64,000 nt of DNA from Chelatococcus sambhunathii (GCF_001418005.1 NZ_LIOL01000001.1:124001-188000); one strand, 5' to 3'. Counted from the stretch's first letter, positions 51,677-62,026 are shown. Translations and numbers: made by a program. Notes: generated by a model not told the origin, from the letters alone.

Positions 51677-52813
51677 CTATGCTTGCGGCGGGTTGCGTCG
51701 GGCCGGCAGGTCGATCCCGACGACGAGCGGACAATGATCGCTCGCCTTCGGCCGGTCCCAGCCGACACGAGGATAACGATCGCAGGAGGTCGCAAGTGCC
51801 GCCAGCGAGCGATTTTCCTGCCGCGGGTCGAGCGGCACGCGATAGGGCAGCCCGCGGCGCACGATCTCGACCTCGGGTGCCGGATTGGCCGCGGCGAGCG
51901 CAGGCGACAGAAGGATGTAGTCGAGCTGCATGTGCCGCTCGACGATGTGCCCCTCGCTCTCCGACCATGCGCGGCGGAAATGCGTCCACCGCTCGTGCGC
52001 CGGCAGGTCGGCGAGCGGATTGACGGCAAAGCCGTGCGTCAGCGGCTCGAGCCCGCTTTCCCCTTCCGCGATCACGCGGGCGCCGGGACCGATGGTCTCC
52101 TCGCAGCCGTTGAGATCGCCGATAATGAGCCAGTTCGCCTCGGCGACGGCGGGTCCAAAACGCGCCTCGACGAGGCGGCGCACGGCCCGCGCCTCGGCTC
52201 GCCGCAGAGGGCGCGTGGCGATGCGCCCGTCGTCGCGGCCGTTGCTCATGGACTTGAAGTGACACACGAAAAGCGTGAGCGTCGCCTCCCCGAGATCGAC
52301 ATCGACCATCAGGCAGTCGCGCTGGAAGAGCCGGTCCGTCTCGAGGCGCCCCATCGCGGCGAGGTCGTCATCGAACACATCGAGGTCACGGAAGGTCAGC
52401 TCGGCGTGCGAGGTGGCGCGCACGGCGCCCGGCCCGGCGACGAGATCGCGCCGCATGGCGCAGGCCACATCGATGCCGCGCACGTCATTGCCGTGCCTGA
52501 GGCGGAAATGGCCGTAGCGCTTGTCGGCGAGACGATGCACGTAATTGGCGAAAAAGGCTTCCAGCACCGAGAGGCTGTCCACCTCCTGCAAGCACAGGAT
52601 ATCGGCATGAGCCTCGGCGATGGCAAGCGCCGTCATCTGCCGCTTGTCGTCCTCGAGCGCCACCGCCACAGAGCGCTCCACCGCCTCGCGATGTTCCTTG
52701 GAGGAGAACTCGAACAGTGACATGGCGGCCGCCGTCTCGATGCGCGCCGCCGTGCCGAAGCGGTGGCGCGCAATGAGGTTCTCGACATTGAACGTCGCCA
52801 CCCGCAGCCGCAT
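51677..52813 (-). CDS. Endonuclease/exonuclease/phosphatase (EEP) family protein
   Basis: A 378-residue cytoplasmic EEP-superfamily enzyme: VATFNVENLIARHRFG at the N-terminus (catalytic Asn), LCLQEVDSL with the metal-binding Glu near residue 78, FVCHFKSMSNG near 195, IGDLNGCEE near 255 (catalytic Asp/Asn), and SDHCPLVVGI at the end (catalytic Asp-His). These are the full set for metal-dependent cleavage of phosphodiesters; nuclease, lipid or sugar phosphatase activity cannot be separated. It is the first gene of a unit with phzF-like and NUDIX genes. Confidence 0.88.
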   Translation of the reverse strand: MRLRVATFNVENLIARHRFGTAARIETAAAMSLFEFSSKEHREAVERSVAVALEDDKRQMTALAIAEAHADILCLQEVDSLSVLEAFFANYVHRLADKRYGHFRLRHGNDVRGIDVACAMRRDLVAGPGAVRATSHAELTFRDLDVFDDDLAAMGRLETDRLFQRDCLMVDVDLGEATLTLFVCHFKSMSNGRDDGRIATRPLRRAEARAVRRLVEARFGPAVAEANWLIIGDLNGCEETIGPGARVIAEGESGLEPLTHGFAVNPLADLPAHERWTHFRRAWSESEGHIVERHMQLDYILLSPALAAANPAPEVEIVRRGLPYRVPLDPRQENRSLAALATSCDRYPRVGWDRPKASDHCPLVVGIDLPARRNPPQA

Positions 52814-52900
52814 CCGCCCAAATCCTCGTCCTGTCGGCCTCGCCCGGCGACGCTGCCGCAGTGTCCTATTAGGCGCCCGGCCGCGCGAGGTGTGAAGCCC

Positions 52901-53749
52901 CTAGACGGCCTCCACCGGAAAACTGTGGCTCGGCGTCACGAACTCGTCCTGCGCCGCGACGGTGAGGATCTCGCGCGAGCCCGCCTCCTGCGTCCGTTTG
53001 AGCAGACCATAGACGGAGGCCGCCGCCGCGCCGAGGGCCTTCGCCGCCGAGCGGCTCCGCAGGAAATGGACGAAGAACAGCGCCGCGATCGCATCGCCCG
53101 CCCCGTTGATACCCAGCGACAGGCGCGGCGTGCGCACGCGCCAGGTGCCTTCCCCGTCGGCCGCCAAGAGGTCGATGGCGTCTGCCGGCGTCTCCTCGGT
53201 ATGGAGGGACGTGACCAACACCACACGCGGGCCGGCAGCGCGCACGGCCGAAACCGCCGCCTTCGCGTCGGCGAGCCTCGCCGAGCTGCGGCCGGAGAGG
53301 AAGTCGAGCTCGAATTGATTCGGCGTGACGATGTCGGCCGCCGGCACGGCGTGCTCGCGCATGAACTCGGGAATGCCCGGCCGCACGAAGATGCCGCGCC
53401 CCACATCGCCGATGACCGGATCGCAGCAATAGAGCGCGGCCGCATTGGCTTTCTTCACCCGCCCGACGGCTGAGAGGATGCCGTTGCCGATGTCGGCCGA
53501 GCCCATGTAGCCGGACAGGACGCCATCGCAGACCGGCAGCACGCCGCGCTCGGCGATGCCGTCGACGAGTTCCTCGATCATCGGCGCGTCGAACACGCGC
53601 CCTTTCCAGGCACCGTAGCCCGTGTGGTTGGAGAACTGCACCGTATGGATCGGCCACACCTCGACGCCCAGGCGCTGCATGGGAAAGACGGCCGAGGCAT
53701 TGCCGACATGGCCGAAGGCGACGTGCGACTGAATGGAAAGAACGTTCAT
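52901..53749 (-). CDS. pdxY: Pyridoxal kinase
   Basis: A 282-residue PfkB/ribokinase-fold enzyme of PdxY type. It begins [26 protein letters not shown], contains [19 protein letters not shown] and [14 protein letters not shown] in the substrate lid region, and the anion hole [13 protein letters not shown] near residue 222 with the catalytic Asp. It phosphorylates pyridoxal in vitamin B6 salvage. It is separate from its neighbours (87 and 220 bases). Confidence 0.93.
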   Translation of the reverse strand: MNVLSIQSHVAFGHVGNASAVFPMQRLGVEVWPIHTVQFSNHTGYGAWKGRVFDAPMIEELVDGIAERGVLPVCDGVLSGYMGSADIGNGILSAVGRVKKANAAALYCCDPVIGDVGRGIFVRPGIPEFMREHAVPAADIVTPNQFELDFLSGRSSARLADAKAAVSAVRAAGPRVVLVTSLHTEETPADAIDLLAADGEGTWRVRTPRLSLGINGAGDAIAALFFVHFLRSRSAAKALGAAAASVYGLLKRTQEAGSREILTVAAQDEFVTPSHSFPVEAV

Positions 53750-53969
53750 CCCGAGCCCTCCCGAGCGCAGAGCCTCGGTTTAGCGGCGCAGGACGCGAAG
53801 GAGAAATGAAAAGGCGTGAGGAGTGCCCCACGCCCACGAGATGGATCGGCCGAATGCGTTGCGGCCGGGAACGCGGTGGCGAGTGCGTCTTGTAACGCCC
53901 GCACCGGCGGCGAGCGTGACGAGGAGCCTCGCTTGGGGTCCACCAGAGCACCTGACCCACACCACACCG

Positions 53970-54161
53970 TTACTTCAGCTCGATCGTCTCCTCGACAACA
54001 TGGTCGAGCGGCACGCCCTCGGCCGTGAGCTGCATGCGCAGCTTCAGCCGGCCGCCGGGCACCGCCCCCTCGCGCACCACGCGCTCGATCTCGCGCTGCG
54101 ACGTGACGCCCACCTGCTTCAGGAACTTGCGCAGGGCCATGTTGAACTTCTCTTCGTCCAT
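53970..54161 (-). CDS. DUF6494 family small protein
   Basis: A 63-residue cytoplasmic protein: MDEEKFNMALRKFLKQVGV, then TSQREIERVVREG, then a strand-like LRMQLTAEGVPLDHVVEETIELK. This matches the small DUF6494 family found in proteobacteria; function unknown. It is the last gene of an operon with ATPase, permease and binding protein of a NitT/TauT-type ABC transporter, 26 bases after the binding protein gene. The larger frame to 54446 is a read-through of that gene and is rejected. Confidence 0.8.
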   Translation of the reverse strand: MDEEKFNMALRKFLKQVGVTSQREIERVVREGAVPGGRLKLRMQLTAEGVPLDHVVEETIELK

Positions 54162-54187
54162 GGCTGCCTCCTCTCCTACGCCCCGGC

Positions 54188-55204
54188 TCAGCTGCCGCCG
54201 GCGGCCTTCTTCACGAAGGTGTCGGTGAAGGTCTTCGACAGGTCGACATTGGCCTTGGCGAGTTCCTCGTCGAACTGCGTCAACATGCCGAGCGCGCTCT
54301 TCATGCCGTCCTCCGGGATGATACCGGTGCGCGAATAGGTCTCGCGCGAGGCCTCGACGGCGCGCTCGTAGAGCGCCCGGTCGCCCAAATAATACGCCTC
54401 CGGAACGGTCGCGACGATATCGTCCGTACTGGCCGTCTCCAGCCACTTCAGCGACTTGTGGAAGGCGTTGACGATCGCCTGCACCGTCTTCGGATTCGCC
54501 TCGATGAAGTCCTGTTTCAGGTAGACGACGGCGGCCGGATTGGAGCCGCCGAAAATCTCCTTGGTGCCCTTCTCCGTGCGCGAATCCGCGATGACGACGA
54601 TGTCGCCGTCCGCCTCGAGCTTGGAGATGACCGGGTCAAGGTTCGAGATGGCCTCGATCTCGCCCTTCTTCATGGCCGCAACCGCGCCCGCGCCGCCGCC
54701 GACGCCGATATAGGCCGCATCCTTCGGATTACCGCCCGCCTTGGCGATGAGATAGTTGACGAAGAAGTTGGTGGACGAGCCGGGCGCCGTGACGCCGACC
54801 TTGGCGCCCTTGAGGTCCGCCGGCGACTTGATGGCGTCGGCCTTCTCCTTCTTCACGGCCAGCACGATGCCCGGAAAGCGCCCGAGCTCGATGACGGCGC
54901 GGATGTCCTGGCCCTTGGCCTGCATGCGGATGGTGTGCTCATAGGCGCCGGTCACGACGTCCACCGACCCGCCGACGAGCGCCTGCAGCGACTTGGCGCC
55001 GCCGCCGAAATCGTTGATTTCGACCTCGAGCCCCTCCTCCTTGAAGAAGCCCTTCCGCTCAGCGATGGTGAGGGGCAGGTAGTAGAGCAGCGGCTTGCCG
55101 CCGACGCCCAACGTCAGCTTCGGCTTTTCCACGTCGGCCGCATGGGCCGCGCCGCCGGCAACCGCCAACAGGGCCGCTGCCGCGATCGTCTTCCAGAATG
55201 TCAT
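54188..55204 (-). CDS. ABC transporter substrate-binding protein (NitT/TauT, NMT1-like)
   Basis: A 338-residue periplasmic binding protein with a Sec signal (residues 1-22, cleaved at AHA). The mature start KLTLGVGGKPLLYYLPLTIAERKGFFKEEGLEVE is the NMT1/SsuA-type opening, followed by FGGGAKSLQALVGGSVDVVTG. Family substrates include nitrate, taurine, sulfonates, HMP-type thiamine precursors and others; none can be chosen from the sequence. It follows the permease gene by 33 bases. Confidence 0.9.
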   Translation of the reverse strand: MTFWKTIAAAALLAVAGGAAHAADVEKPKLTLGVGGKPLLYYLPLTIAERKGFFKEEGLEVEINDFGGGAKSLQALVGGSVDVVTGAYEHTIRMQAKGQDIRAVIELGRFPGIVLAVKKEKADAIKSPADLKGAKVGVTAPGSSTNFFVNYLIAKAGGNPKDAAYIGVGGGAGAVAAMKKGEIEAISNLDPVISKLEADGDIVVIADSRTEKGTKEIFGGSNPAAVVYLKQDFIEANPKTVQAIVNAFHKSLKWLETASTDDIVATVPEAYYLGDRALYERAVEASRETYSRTGIIPEDGMKSALGMLTQFDEELAKANVDLSKTFTDTFVKKAAGGS

Positions 55205-55237
55205 TGGTTTCCTCCCACCTGTTGTTCTGTCCCGTAA

Positions 55238-56035
55238 TCACCCCTGCGCCGTCGCCGCCCCGGTGCCCGGCTGCCAGACGGTGAGCCGTTTCTCGATGGC
55301 CGTGACGAAGGTGTCGATGACGATGACGAAGACGGCGAGCACCAGCATGCCCGAGAACACGCCGGTGACGTCGAAGACACTCTCGGCCTCGTGGATCTTG
55401 TAGCCGAGCCCGGCCGAAGAACCGAGATATTCGCCGACGACGGCTCCGACGAGCGCAAAACCGACAGAGGTGTGCAGCGAGGAGAACATCCAGGTGAGCG
55501 CCGCCGGCCAGTAGACGTGGCGCAGGAGCTGCCGTTCGTTCATGCCCAGCATGCGGGCATTGGCCAGCACCACGGGGCTCACCTCGCGCACACCCTGATA
55601 CACGTTGAAGAAGACGATGAAGAAGACGAGCGTGAAGCCGAGCGCCACCTTCGACCAGATGCCGAGGCCGAACCACAGGGCGAAAATCGGCGCCAGGACC
55701 ACGCGTGGCAGGGCGTTCGCCGCCTTGATGTAGGGGTCGAACACACTGGCGAGAATCTCGCGCCGCGCGAAGAGGAAGCCGAAGGCGATGCCGCCGATGG
55801 CGCCGAAGGTGAAGGCGAGCACCGTCTCGGTCAGGGTGATACCGAGATGATACCACAATTCGCCCGAGACGAGATCCTTCCACGTGCGGGCGAGGACATC
55901 GAGCGGCGTCGAGAAGAAGAAGGGATCGAACAGCGGCTTGCCGCCGCTCACCGGCACGGCGGTGAGGAGATGCCAGACGAGGAGGAAGGCAAGCCCGACG
56001 CCCACCTGCATGGCAAGAAGCGTCGTGCGTCTCAT
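55238..56035 (-). CDS. ABC transporter permease (NitT/TauT type)
   Basis: A 265-residue inner-membrane permease with six predicted helices and the EAA loop VLANARMLGMNERQLLRHVYWPAALTWMFSSLHTSVG near residues 155-190. It forms the channel of the transporter encoded with the ATPase gene (4-base overlap) and the downstream binding protein gene. Confidence 0.92.
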   Translation of the reverse strand: MRRTTLLAMQVGVGLAFLLVWHLLTAVPVSGGKPLFDPFFFSTPLDVLARTWKDLVSGELWYHLGITLTETVLAFTFGAIGGIAFGFLFARREILASVFDPYIKAANALPRVVLAPIFALWFGLGIWSKVALGFTLVFFIVFFNVYQGVREVSPVVLANARMLGMNERQLLRHVYWPAALTWMFSSLHTSVGFALVGAVVGEYLGSSAGLGYKIHEAESVFDVTGVFSGMLVLAVFVIVIDTFVTAIEKRLTVWQPGTGAATAQG

Positions 56036-56868
56036 GCGTTCGCCCCTTCACCCTGCGCGTAGGCCTTTTGAACCTCGACACGCAGGGTCGCCCAGATGGC
56101 CTTGTGGATGGCGTGGAAGGCAGGATCCAGGCGGATCTCCGCGATATCGCGCGGCCGCGGCAGGGAGACGGGATAGTCGCCGACGATGCGGGCCGCGGGT
56201 CCCGCCGACATCACCACCACCCGGTCCGCCAGCGCGATAGCCTCCTCGAGATCGTGCGTGACGAACATCACGGCCTTTCGATCCTGCGCCCACAGGTCGA
56301 GCAGCAGGTTGCCCATGATCTGACGGGTCTGTGCGTCGAGCGGCCCGAAAGGCTCGTCCATCAGCAGGATCTGCGGGTTGCGGATCAGCATCTGTGCCAG
56401 CGCGACACGCTTGCGCTGGCCGCCGGACAGCATGTGCGGATAGCGGTCGGCAAAGGCGGCCAGGCCGACACGGCCGAGCCATTCCCGGCCCCTCGCCAGC
56501 GCCTCGGCCCGCGGCACACCCTTCGGCTCCAGCGCCACGGCGACGTTGTCGATGGCTGTCTTCCAGGGCATCAGCGCGTCCTGCTGGAAGAGATAGCCGG
56601 CACGGGCATTGAGCCCCGACAATCGCTCGCCGAAGATGTCCGCCCCGCCCGCCGAGGGCTTGAGCAGCCCGGCCGCCGCGTTGAGCAGGGTCGACTTGCC
56701 GCAGCCCGTCGGCCCGACGATGGCAACGAACTCGCTGGCACCGACGGTAAGATCGATGTCGCGTACAGCCTGGTAGGTGCCGCCGCCCTTGAGCGCGAAG
56801 GTGATCGCCACCTGCGACAGCCGCACCGCCGGGCTGTCCGCCTCCTTCACCTGTGCCGGAGCGTGCAT
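56032..56868 (-). CDS. ABC transporter ATP-binding protein (NitT/TauT type)
   Basis: A 278-residue ABC ATPase: Walker A VGPTGCGKST near residue 55, signature LSGGQRKRVALAQML near 147, Walker B ILLMDEPFGPLDAQ, and switch His in VTHDLEEAIALADRVV. It powers the NitT/TauT-type importer. ATG 56868 with AGGA upstream is chosen over an upstream start at 56949, which adds non-homologous residues. First gene of the four-gene operon. Confidence 0.92.
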   Translation of the reverse strand: MHAPAQVKEADSPAVRLSQVAITFALKGGGTYQAVRDIDLTVGASEFVAIVGPTGCGKSTLLNAAAGLLKPSAGGADIFGERLSGLNARAGYLFQQDALMPWKTAIDNVAVALEPKGVPRAEALARGREWLGRVGLAAFADRYPHMLSGGQRKRVALAQMLIRNPQILLMDEPFGPLDAQTRQIMGNLLLDLWAQDRKAVMFVTHDLEEAIALADRVVVMSAGPAARIVGDYPVSLPRPRDIAEIRLDPAFHAIHKAIWATLRVEVQKAYAQGEGANA

Positions 56869-57043
56869 GCCCGTCCTGTCATCGCGCGTCCTCGATTCCT
56901 TGTCTTCGTTCGAAGCAGGAAACGTTAACCGATACGGCCTGCGACGCAACCGCCGCGGCTCCGTGACGGCGCCTGCCCTCTGCCACTTGCACTATCCCGT
57001 TGCCTCCCGACATATGGAGCCGTTCCTTCCACCCGGGCCCCTG

Positions 57044-57562
57044 ATGACCTTTGACAATTTCGTTTCCGGCACCGTGGCCTTCGTCCGTGACCATGGCGAG
57101 TGGGCCCCGGCCATCGTGTTCGGGCTCGCCTTCGCGGAATCCTTTGCCTTCATTTCGCTGCTGGTGCCCGCCTGGGGCATTCTCGTCGGCATCGGCGCCC
57201 TCATCGGCGTCAGCGGCCTCGAATTCTGGCCGATCTGGCTCGCGGCCGCCGCAGGCGCAAGCCTCGGCGACTGGGTGTCCTACCTCATCGGCTTCCATTT
57301 CAAGGATGCGGCGACGCGCGTATGGCCCCTGTCACGCCACCCGCAGATGGTGGAGCGCGGCCATCGCTTCTTCATGCGCTGGGGACCCTGGGGCATCTTC
57401 ATCGGCCGCTTCTTCGGGCCGCTGCGGGCTGTCGTCCCCCTCATCGCCGGCATCTTTGCGATGCCCCGGTTCCTCTTCCAGATGGCGAACGTCTCCTCCG
57501 CCATGGTCTGGGCCTTCGTCCTGCTTGCCCCCGGTGCCTTCGCCTTTCACAGGCTGCTGTAG
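57044..57562 (+). CDS. DedA family membrane protein (SNARE-associated Golgi homologue)
   Basis: A 172-residue integral membrane protein with four or five helices: an amphipathic N-terminus, the reentrant segment FAFISLLVPAWGILVGIGALIG, GASLGDWVSYLIGFHF, and RFFGPLRAVVPLIAGIFAMPRFLF, with the essential F.R.R/P motif of DedA proteins. DedA proteins act in undecaprenyl-phosphate or phospholipid flipping and proton-motive-force maintenance. It is of YohD size. ATG 57044 fits the family start; ATG 57014 (10 residues longer) is possible. Confidence 0.87.
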   Translation: MTFDNFVSGTVAFVRDHGEWAPAIVFGLAFAESFAFISLLVPAWGILVGIGALIGVSGLEFWPIWLAAAAGASLGDWVSYLIGFHFKDAATRVWPLSRHPQMVERGHRFFMRWGPWGIFIGRFFGPLRAVVPLIAGIFAMPRFLFQMANVSSAMVWAFVLLAPGAFAFHRLL

Positions 57563-57565
57563 AAA

Positions 57566-57590
57566 GGCCCCGGCACGGTGCACCGGGGCT
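57566..57590 (+). terminator. Hairpin after the DedA gene
   Basis: GCCCCGG/CCGGGGC stem with a 9-base loop, starting 5 bases after the stop. No T-run follows, so terminator function is uncertain. Confidence 0.35.
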
Positions 57591-57645
57591 CTGATGGGGA
57601 GCGCAAGCAGAACCAGCTCGCGCAGTTTTGTGGACGAATTCCCTT

Positions 57646-57744
57646 CACCGTCATGCCGGGGCTTGTTCCCGGGGTATCCACGGATGCCTGGCAGCGCCAG
57701 GCTGAAAGGTTTGGATGGCCGGGATGAGCCCGGCCACGACGGTG
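57646..57744. repeat. Dispersed palindromic element (CGTCATGCC type)
   Basis: The left arm starts CACCGTCATGCCGGGGCT and ends near TATCCA at 57679; the right arm, TGGATGGCCGGGATGAGC to CGACGGTG, is its imperfect reverse complement. A second perfect hairpin CCTGGC-AGC-GCCAGG (57687-57701) sits between them. Elements with this spelling (protein-free, gene-flanking, many copies) are familiar in Hyphomicrobiales genomes. It lies between the dedA-like gene and the ilvC stop and may act as a bidirectional transcription or mRNA-stability boundary. Confidence 0.75.
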
Positions 57745-57757
57745 GCGGCCGGGATGC

Positions 57758-58945
<1,188 letters not shown>

Positions 58946-58989
58946 CTAACGATCCGTAATATGGAACAATCCGACAGGGAGGTTGCACC

Positions 58990-59535
58990 ATGGTTGCAGC
59001 GAATGCCGATGAGGTCATCGCCTTCTGGCGCGAGGCCGGCTACGAGCGCTGGTTCACGCGCGACGAGGCCTTCGACGAGGAAATCCGCACGCGCTTTCTC
59101 GCCATCCACGAGGCAGCGGCCGCCGGTGCGCTGAACCGGTGGGAGGAGACGCCGGAAGGCGTCCTCGCCCTGCTCATCCTGCTCGACCAGTTTCCCCGCA
59201 ACCTCTTCCGCGGCACGCCGCGCGCCTTCGCCACGGACGCGCTGGCCCGCACCATCGCCGACCGGGCGCTGACCAAGGGTTTCGACCAGAAAGTGCCATC
59301 GGAACTGAAGGGCTTCTTCTACCTGCCGTTCATGCATTCGGAGAACCTCGTCGACCAGGAGCGCTGCGTTGCCCTGTACGAGGCGGCGGGCGACGAGAAG
59401 GGCCTGCCCCATGCCGTCGAGCACCGTGACATCATCGCCCGCTTCGGCCGCTTTCCGCATCGCAACCCCATCCTCGGCCGTGCCACGACGGAAGAGGAGG
59501 CCGCCTTTCTTGCAAACGGCGGCTTTTCCGGCTGA
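58990..59535 (+). CDS. DUF924 family protein
   Basis: A 181-residue all-helical cytoplasmic protein: VIAFWREAGYERWFTRDEAFDEEIRTRF, then LILLDQFPRNLFRGTPRAFATD, FFYLPFMHSENLVDQERC and RFGRFPHRNPILGR, all typical of DUF924 (TPR-like fold). Function is unknown in the family. A strong GGGAGG lies about 8 bases before the ATG. It is divergent from ilvC (212-base spacer) and ends 3 bases from the convergent GH5 gene. Confidence 0.92.
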   Translation: MVAANADEVIAFWREAGYERWFTRDEAFDEEIRTRFLAIHEAAAAGALNRWEETPEGVLALLILLDQFPRNLFRGTPRAFATDALARTIADRALTKGFDQKVPSELKGFFYLPFMHSENLVDQERCVALYEAAGDEKGLPHAVEHRDIIARFGRFPHRNPILGRATTEEEAAFLANGGFSG

Positions 59536-59538
59536 CGT

Positions 59539-60759
59539 TCACGAACGCCCGGCGAGCACCCTGCGCAGGATCCCCATGAGCGCCTCACGGCGCTCGGCTC
59601 CGCGCGGCTGTTCGCGTCGCTGCAGCGCGGCGCCGACGGAGGCCTTCGGGCTCCCGGTCCCGAGCTCATAATCGTAGCCGTCCCAGGCATCCTCACGAAA
59701 GGAGTAGAAGGCCCAGTGCAGGCCCGCCTCCTCGACGAGCGAGACGACATCGGCAAGATAGGCGTCGCAGCCCTTGTTCCAGCGTACGCAGCCGAATTCG
59801 CCGACCATCAGGCGCGAGCGCGGCACGTCCTTCGCCTCGGCCCACTCCAGGAAGGGCGACAGGTGCTTCGCGAGCCTCTCCCTGTCCCAGTATTCCGCCC
59901 GACCATGGGCCCGCACCACGCCAGGATAGGTGAAGCGTCCCCGGTTCTCGTGGCTGGTGAAATCGTAAGGCGCGTAGAGATGCACCGCGTAGATGAGATT
60001 GTCGTCTGCGATCGGCGTCAGGCAGCGCACTGCCGCCGGCTGGCCATAGGACCCGGTGTCGAGGACGATGGGTATCGTAGCATCGACGACGCGGATGGCC
60101 GCAACCATGTGACGATAGAAGGCATCGAGGTCGCGCGCCGTGCCCTTCGCTGCCGCGCACCAGCGGTCACGTTCGGCAATGTCACCCTCGGGAAGCCGGT
60201 AGCCATTCTCCGGCACCGGCTCGTTGACGATGTTATAGGCCACAAGGGCGGGATGGCCCTTGAAGGCCGTCGCTATGTCGTGCCAGTACGCTGCGGCCTG
60301 ATCCCAATAGACCTTGTCGCGCCAGAGTCGGCCGTCGTGGCGGCGGCCGTTGAGTTGCACCCAGCGGGCGCCCGGTAGCCCGAGCGGCGTCAGCACCACC
60401 TTGACGCCCGCAGCGGCAGCCGCATCGAGAACCCGCCCGAGCCGCGCCAGATCGGCCGGCACGAGCCCCGCATAGACATCGAGACTGCCGGCGAGGAAGT
60501 CGCGCCGTTCGCCCCGCCACTTGTCGAAGGTCAGGCGCACGAAATCGACGCCGAAGTTCTTTGCAGCATCGAGGCGGGCGCGCGTCTCGACCTTGTTGAA
60601 GAAATTGGCGCCACGCCGCTGCTCCCCCCAAAAGCCTCCTGCCTCGCCAGCGGCGGCCGGCAGGGTGAAAAAGCCGGCAGCAAGCACGGCCGCCAATGTC
60701 GGCCGCGCCCATACCCGACGGCTGAAGCTCCCACAGCCTGCGCGCCGCACCTGTCTCAC
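59539..60759 (-). CDS. Glycoside hydrolase family 5 (cellulase-like)
   Basis: A 406-residue secreted hydrolase. After a Sec signal (WARPTLAAVLAAGFFTLPAAAG, residues about 21-42) comes a TIM barrel: VDFVRLTFDKWRG, the acid/base Glu in NIVNEPVPENG, AVHLYAPYDFTSHEN, and the nucleophile Glu in MVGEFGC. It would cut beta-linked glycans in the periplasm or outside the cell. The likely start is GTG 60759, giving a 4-base GTGA overlap with ilvN; other GTG codons downstream are possible. A frame extending to 61659 is ilvN and GST out of frame. Its place in the ilv unit is odd. Confidence 0.83.
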   Translation of the reverse strand: MRQVRRAGCGSFSRRVWARPTLAAVLAAGFFTLPAAAGEAGGFWGEQRRGANFFNKVETRARLDAAKNFGVDFVRLTFDKWRGERRDFLAGSLDVYAGLVPADLARLGRVLDAAAAAGVKVVLTPLGLPGARWVQLNGRRHDGRLWRDKVYWDQAAAYWHDIATAFKGHPALVAYNIVNEPVPENGYRLPEGDIAERDRWCAAAKGTARDLDAFYRHMVAAIRVVDATIPIVLDTGSYGQPAAVRCLTPIADDNLIYAVHLYAPYDFTSHENRGRFTYPGVVRAHGRAEYWDRERLAKHLSPFLEWAEAKDVPRSRLMVGEFGCVRWNKGCDAYLADVVSLVEEAGLHWAFYSFREDAWDGYDYELGTGSPKASVGAALQRREQPRGAERREALMGILRRVLAGRS

Positions 60760-61325
60760 ATCGACTCCGCGCCGCGGCCGATGGCCGCGATGCCGGTGCG
60801 GGCCACTTCCGTCAGCCCGCAGGCCGTCATGAGACTGATGAAACGCTCGGTCTCGTCGCTGGTCCCCGTCAGCTCGAAGATGAAGGACGAGAGCGTCGCA
60901 TCGACCGTGCGGGCGCCGAAGGCCTGAGCAAGACGCATCGCCTCCACGCGAGCTTCGCCCTTGCCCACTACCTTCACGAGCACCAGCTCGCGCTCGATGG
61001 CGTCGCCGTTGACCGTCAGGTCGTCCACCCGGTGCACGGGCACGAGGCGCGAGAGCTGAGCCTTGATCTGCTCGATAACGTGCGCCGTGCCCGTCGTCAC
61101 GATGGTGATGCGCGACAGATGCTTCTCGTGCTCGGTCTCGGAAACCGTGAGGCTCTCGATGTTGTAGCCCCGGCCGGAGAACAGGCCGGCGATGCGCGCC
61201 AGCACGCCCGGCTCGTTGTCGACGATCACCGCGAGCGTATGGCGCGCGATGGGCTCGGCAGCGGGAGCATCTGAATAGTGAGACTTCATCGGCGGACCTG
61301 CAAAGGGGGGCTGAACATGCTGCAT
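60756..61325 (-). CDS. ilvN: Acetolactate synthase small subunit
   Basis: A 189-residue regulatory subunit. The ACT domain begins HTLAVIVDNEPGVLARIAGLFSGRGYNIESLTVSE near residue 27 and carries the valine-binding region; the C-terminal domain (about 100-180) follows. It binds IlvB, raises its activity and confers valine feedback. I choose ATG 61325 because GAGGA is 5 bases upstream; ATG 61289 (MKSHYSD) is a shorter option. It starts 8 bases after the GST gene and overlaps the GH5 gene. Confidence 0.95.
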   Translation of the reverse strand: MQHVQPPFAGPPMKSHYSDAPAAEPIARHTLAVIVDNEPGVLARIAGLFSGRGYNIESLTVSETEHEKHLSRITIVTTGTAHVIEQIKAQLSRLVPVHRVDDLTVNGDAIERELVLVKVVGKGEARVEAMRLAQAFGARTVDATLSSFIFELTGTSDETERFISLMTACGLTEVARTGIAAIGRGAESM

Positions 61326-61333
61326 GATTGTCC

Positions 61334-62026
61334 TCACGCACTCTTGCGATAATTCGCGATGGGCTCGGCGTCCACCTCGTCCTCGGCGACGATCCAGGGC
61401 TCGGCCAGCGCATCTTCGCGCCATGCGCGGAAGGCCGGCAGGTCGAGCACCGCGTCCATGTAGGCGCGTGTCGCCGCATCGACGGGGAAGGAATAGGTCT
61501 CGAGGCGGGTGACGACCGGCGCATACATTGCATCGGCTGCCGTGAAGGCGCCGAACAGGAAGGGGCCCTCGGCGCCGAAGCGTTCCCGGGCCTCCCGCCA
61601 GGCGAAGGCGGCGCGTGCCACGTCGCGCGCGACCTGCGGGCCGAGGTCCATGGCAGCATACTTCTTGCCGAGATTCATCGGGCAGGCCGAGCGCAGCGCT
61701 GAGAAACCGGCATGCATTTCGGCGGCCAGCGACCGCGCCATGGCCCGTGCCGCCCGCTCGCGCGGCCAGATGGGCAGGTCGGGATGCATGTCAGCGAGAT
61801 AGTCGATGATGGCAAGCGATTCCCAGACGACGATGTCGCCGTCGACAAGCGCCGGCACCTTGCCGGCCGGCGTATAGCGGGCGATCTCCGCCTTCCACGC
61901 CGGATCGTCAAAGGTCGGGCCGAAGGGCACCTTCACCTCCTCGAAGAAAATGCCGAAGTGGCGCATGACGAGCCACGGGCGCAGCGACCAGGAGGAATAG
62001 CACTTGTTGGCGATGACGAGCTTCAT
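61334..62026 (-). CDS. Glutathione S-transferase family protein
   Basis: A 230-residue GST. The thioredoxin-like N-domain starts LVIANKCYSSWSLRPWLVMRHFGI with the catalytic Ser in SSWS, YTPAGKVPALVDGDIVVWESLAIIDYLAD binds the gamma-Glu and cis-Pro, and an all-helical C-domain follows. It resembles the plant-type zeta/maleylacetoacetate-like group by its SxxSxR motif. It lies between ilvB (145 bases) and ilvN (8 bases), so it is likely co-transcribed with them. Confidence 0.9.
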   Translation of the reverse strand: MKLVIANKCYSSWSLRPWLVMRHFGIFFEEVKVPFGPTFDDPAWKAEIARYTPAGKVPALVDGDIVVWESLAIIDYLADMHPDLPIWPRERAARAMARSLAAEMHAGFSALRSACPMNLGKKYAAMDLGPQVARDVARAAFAWREARERFGAEGPFLFGAFTAADAMYAPVVTRLETYSFPVDAATRAYMDAVLDLPAFRAWREDALAEPWIVAEDEVDAEPIANYRKSA

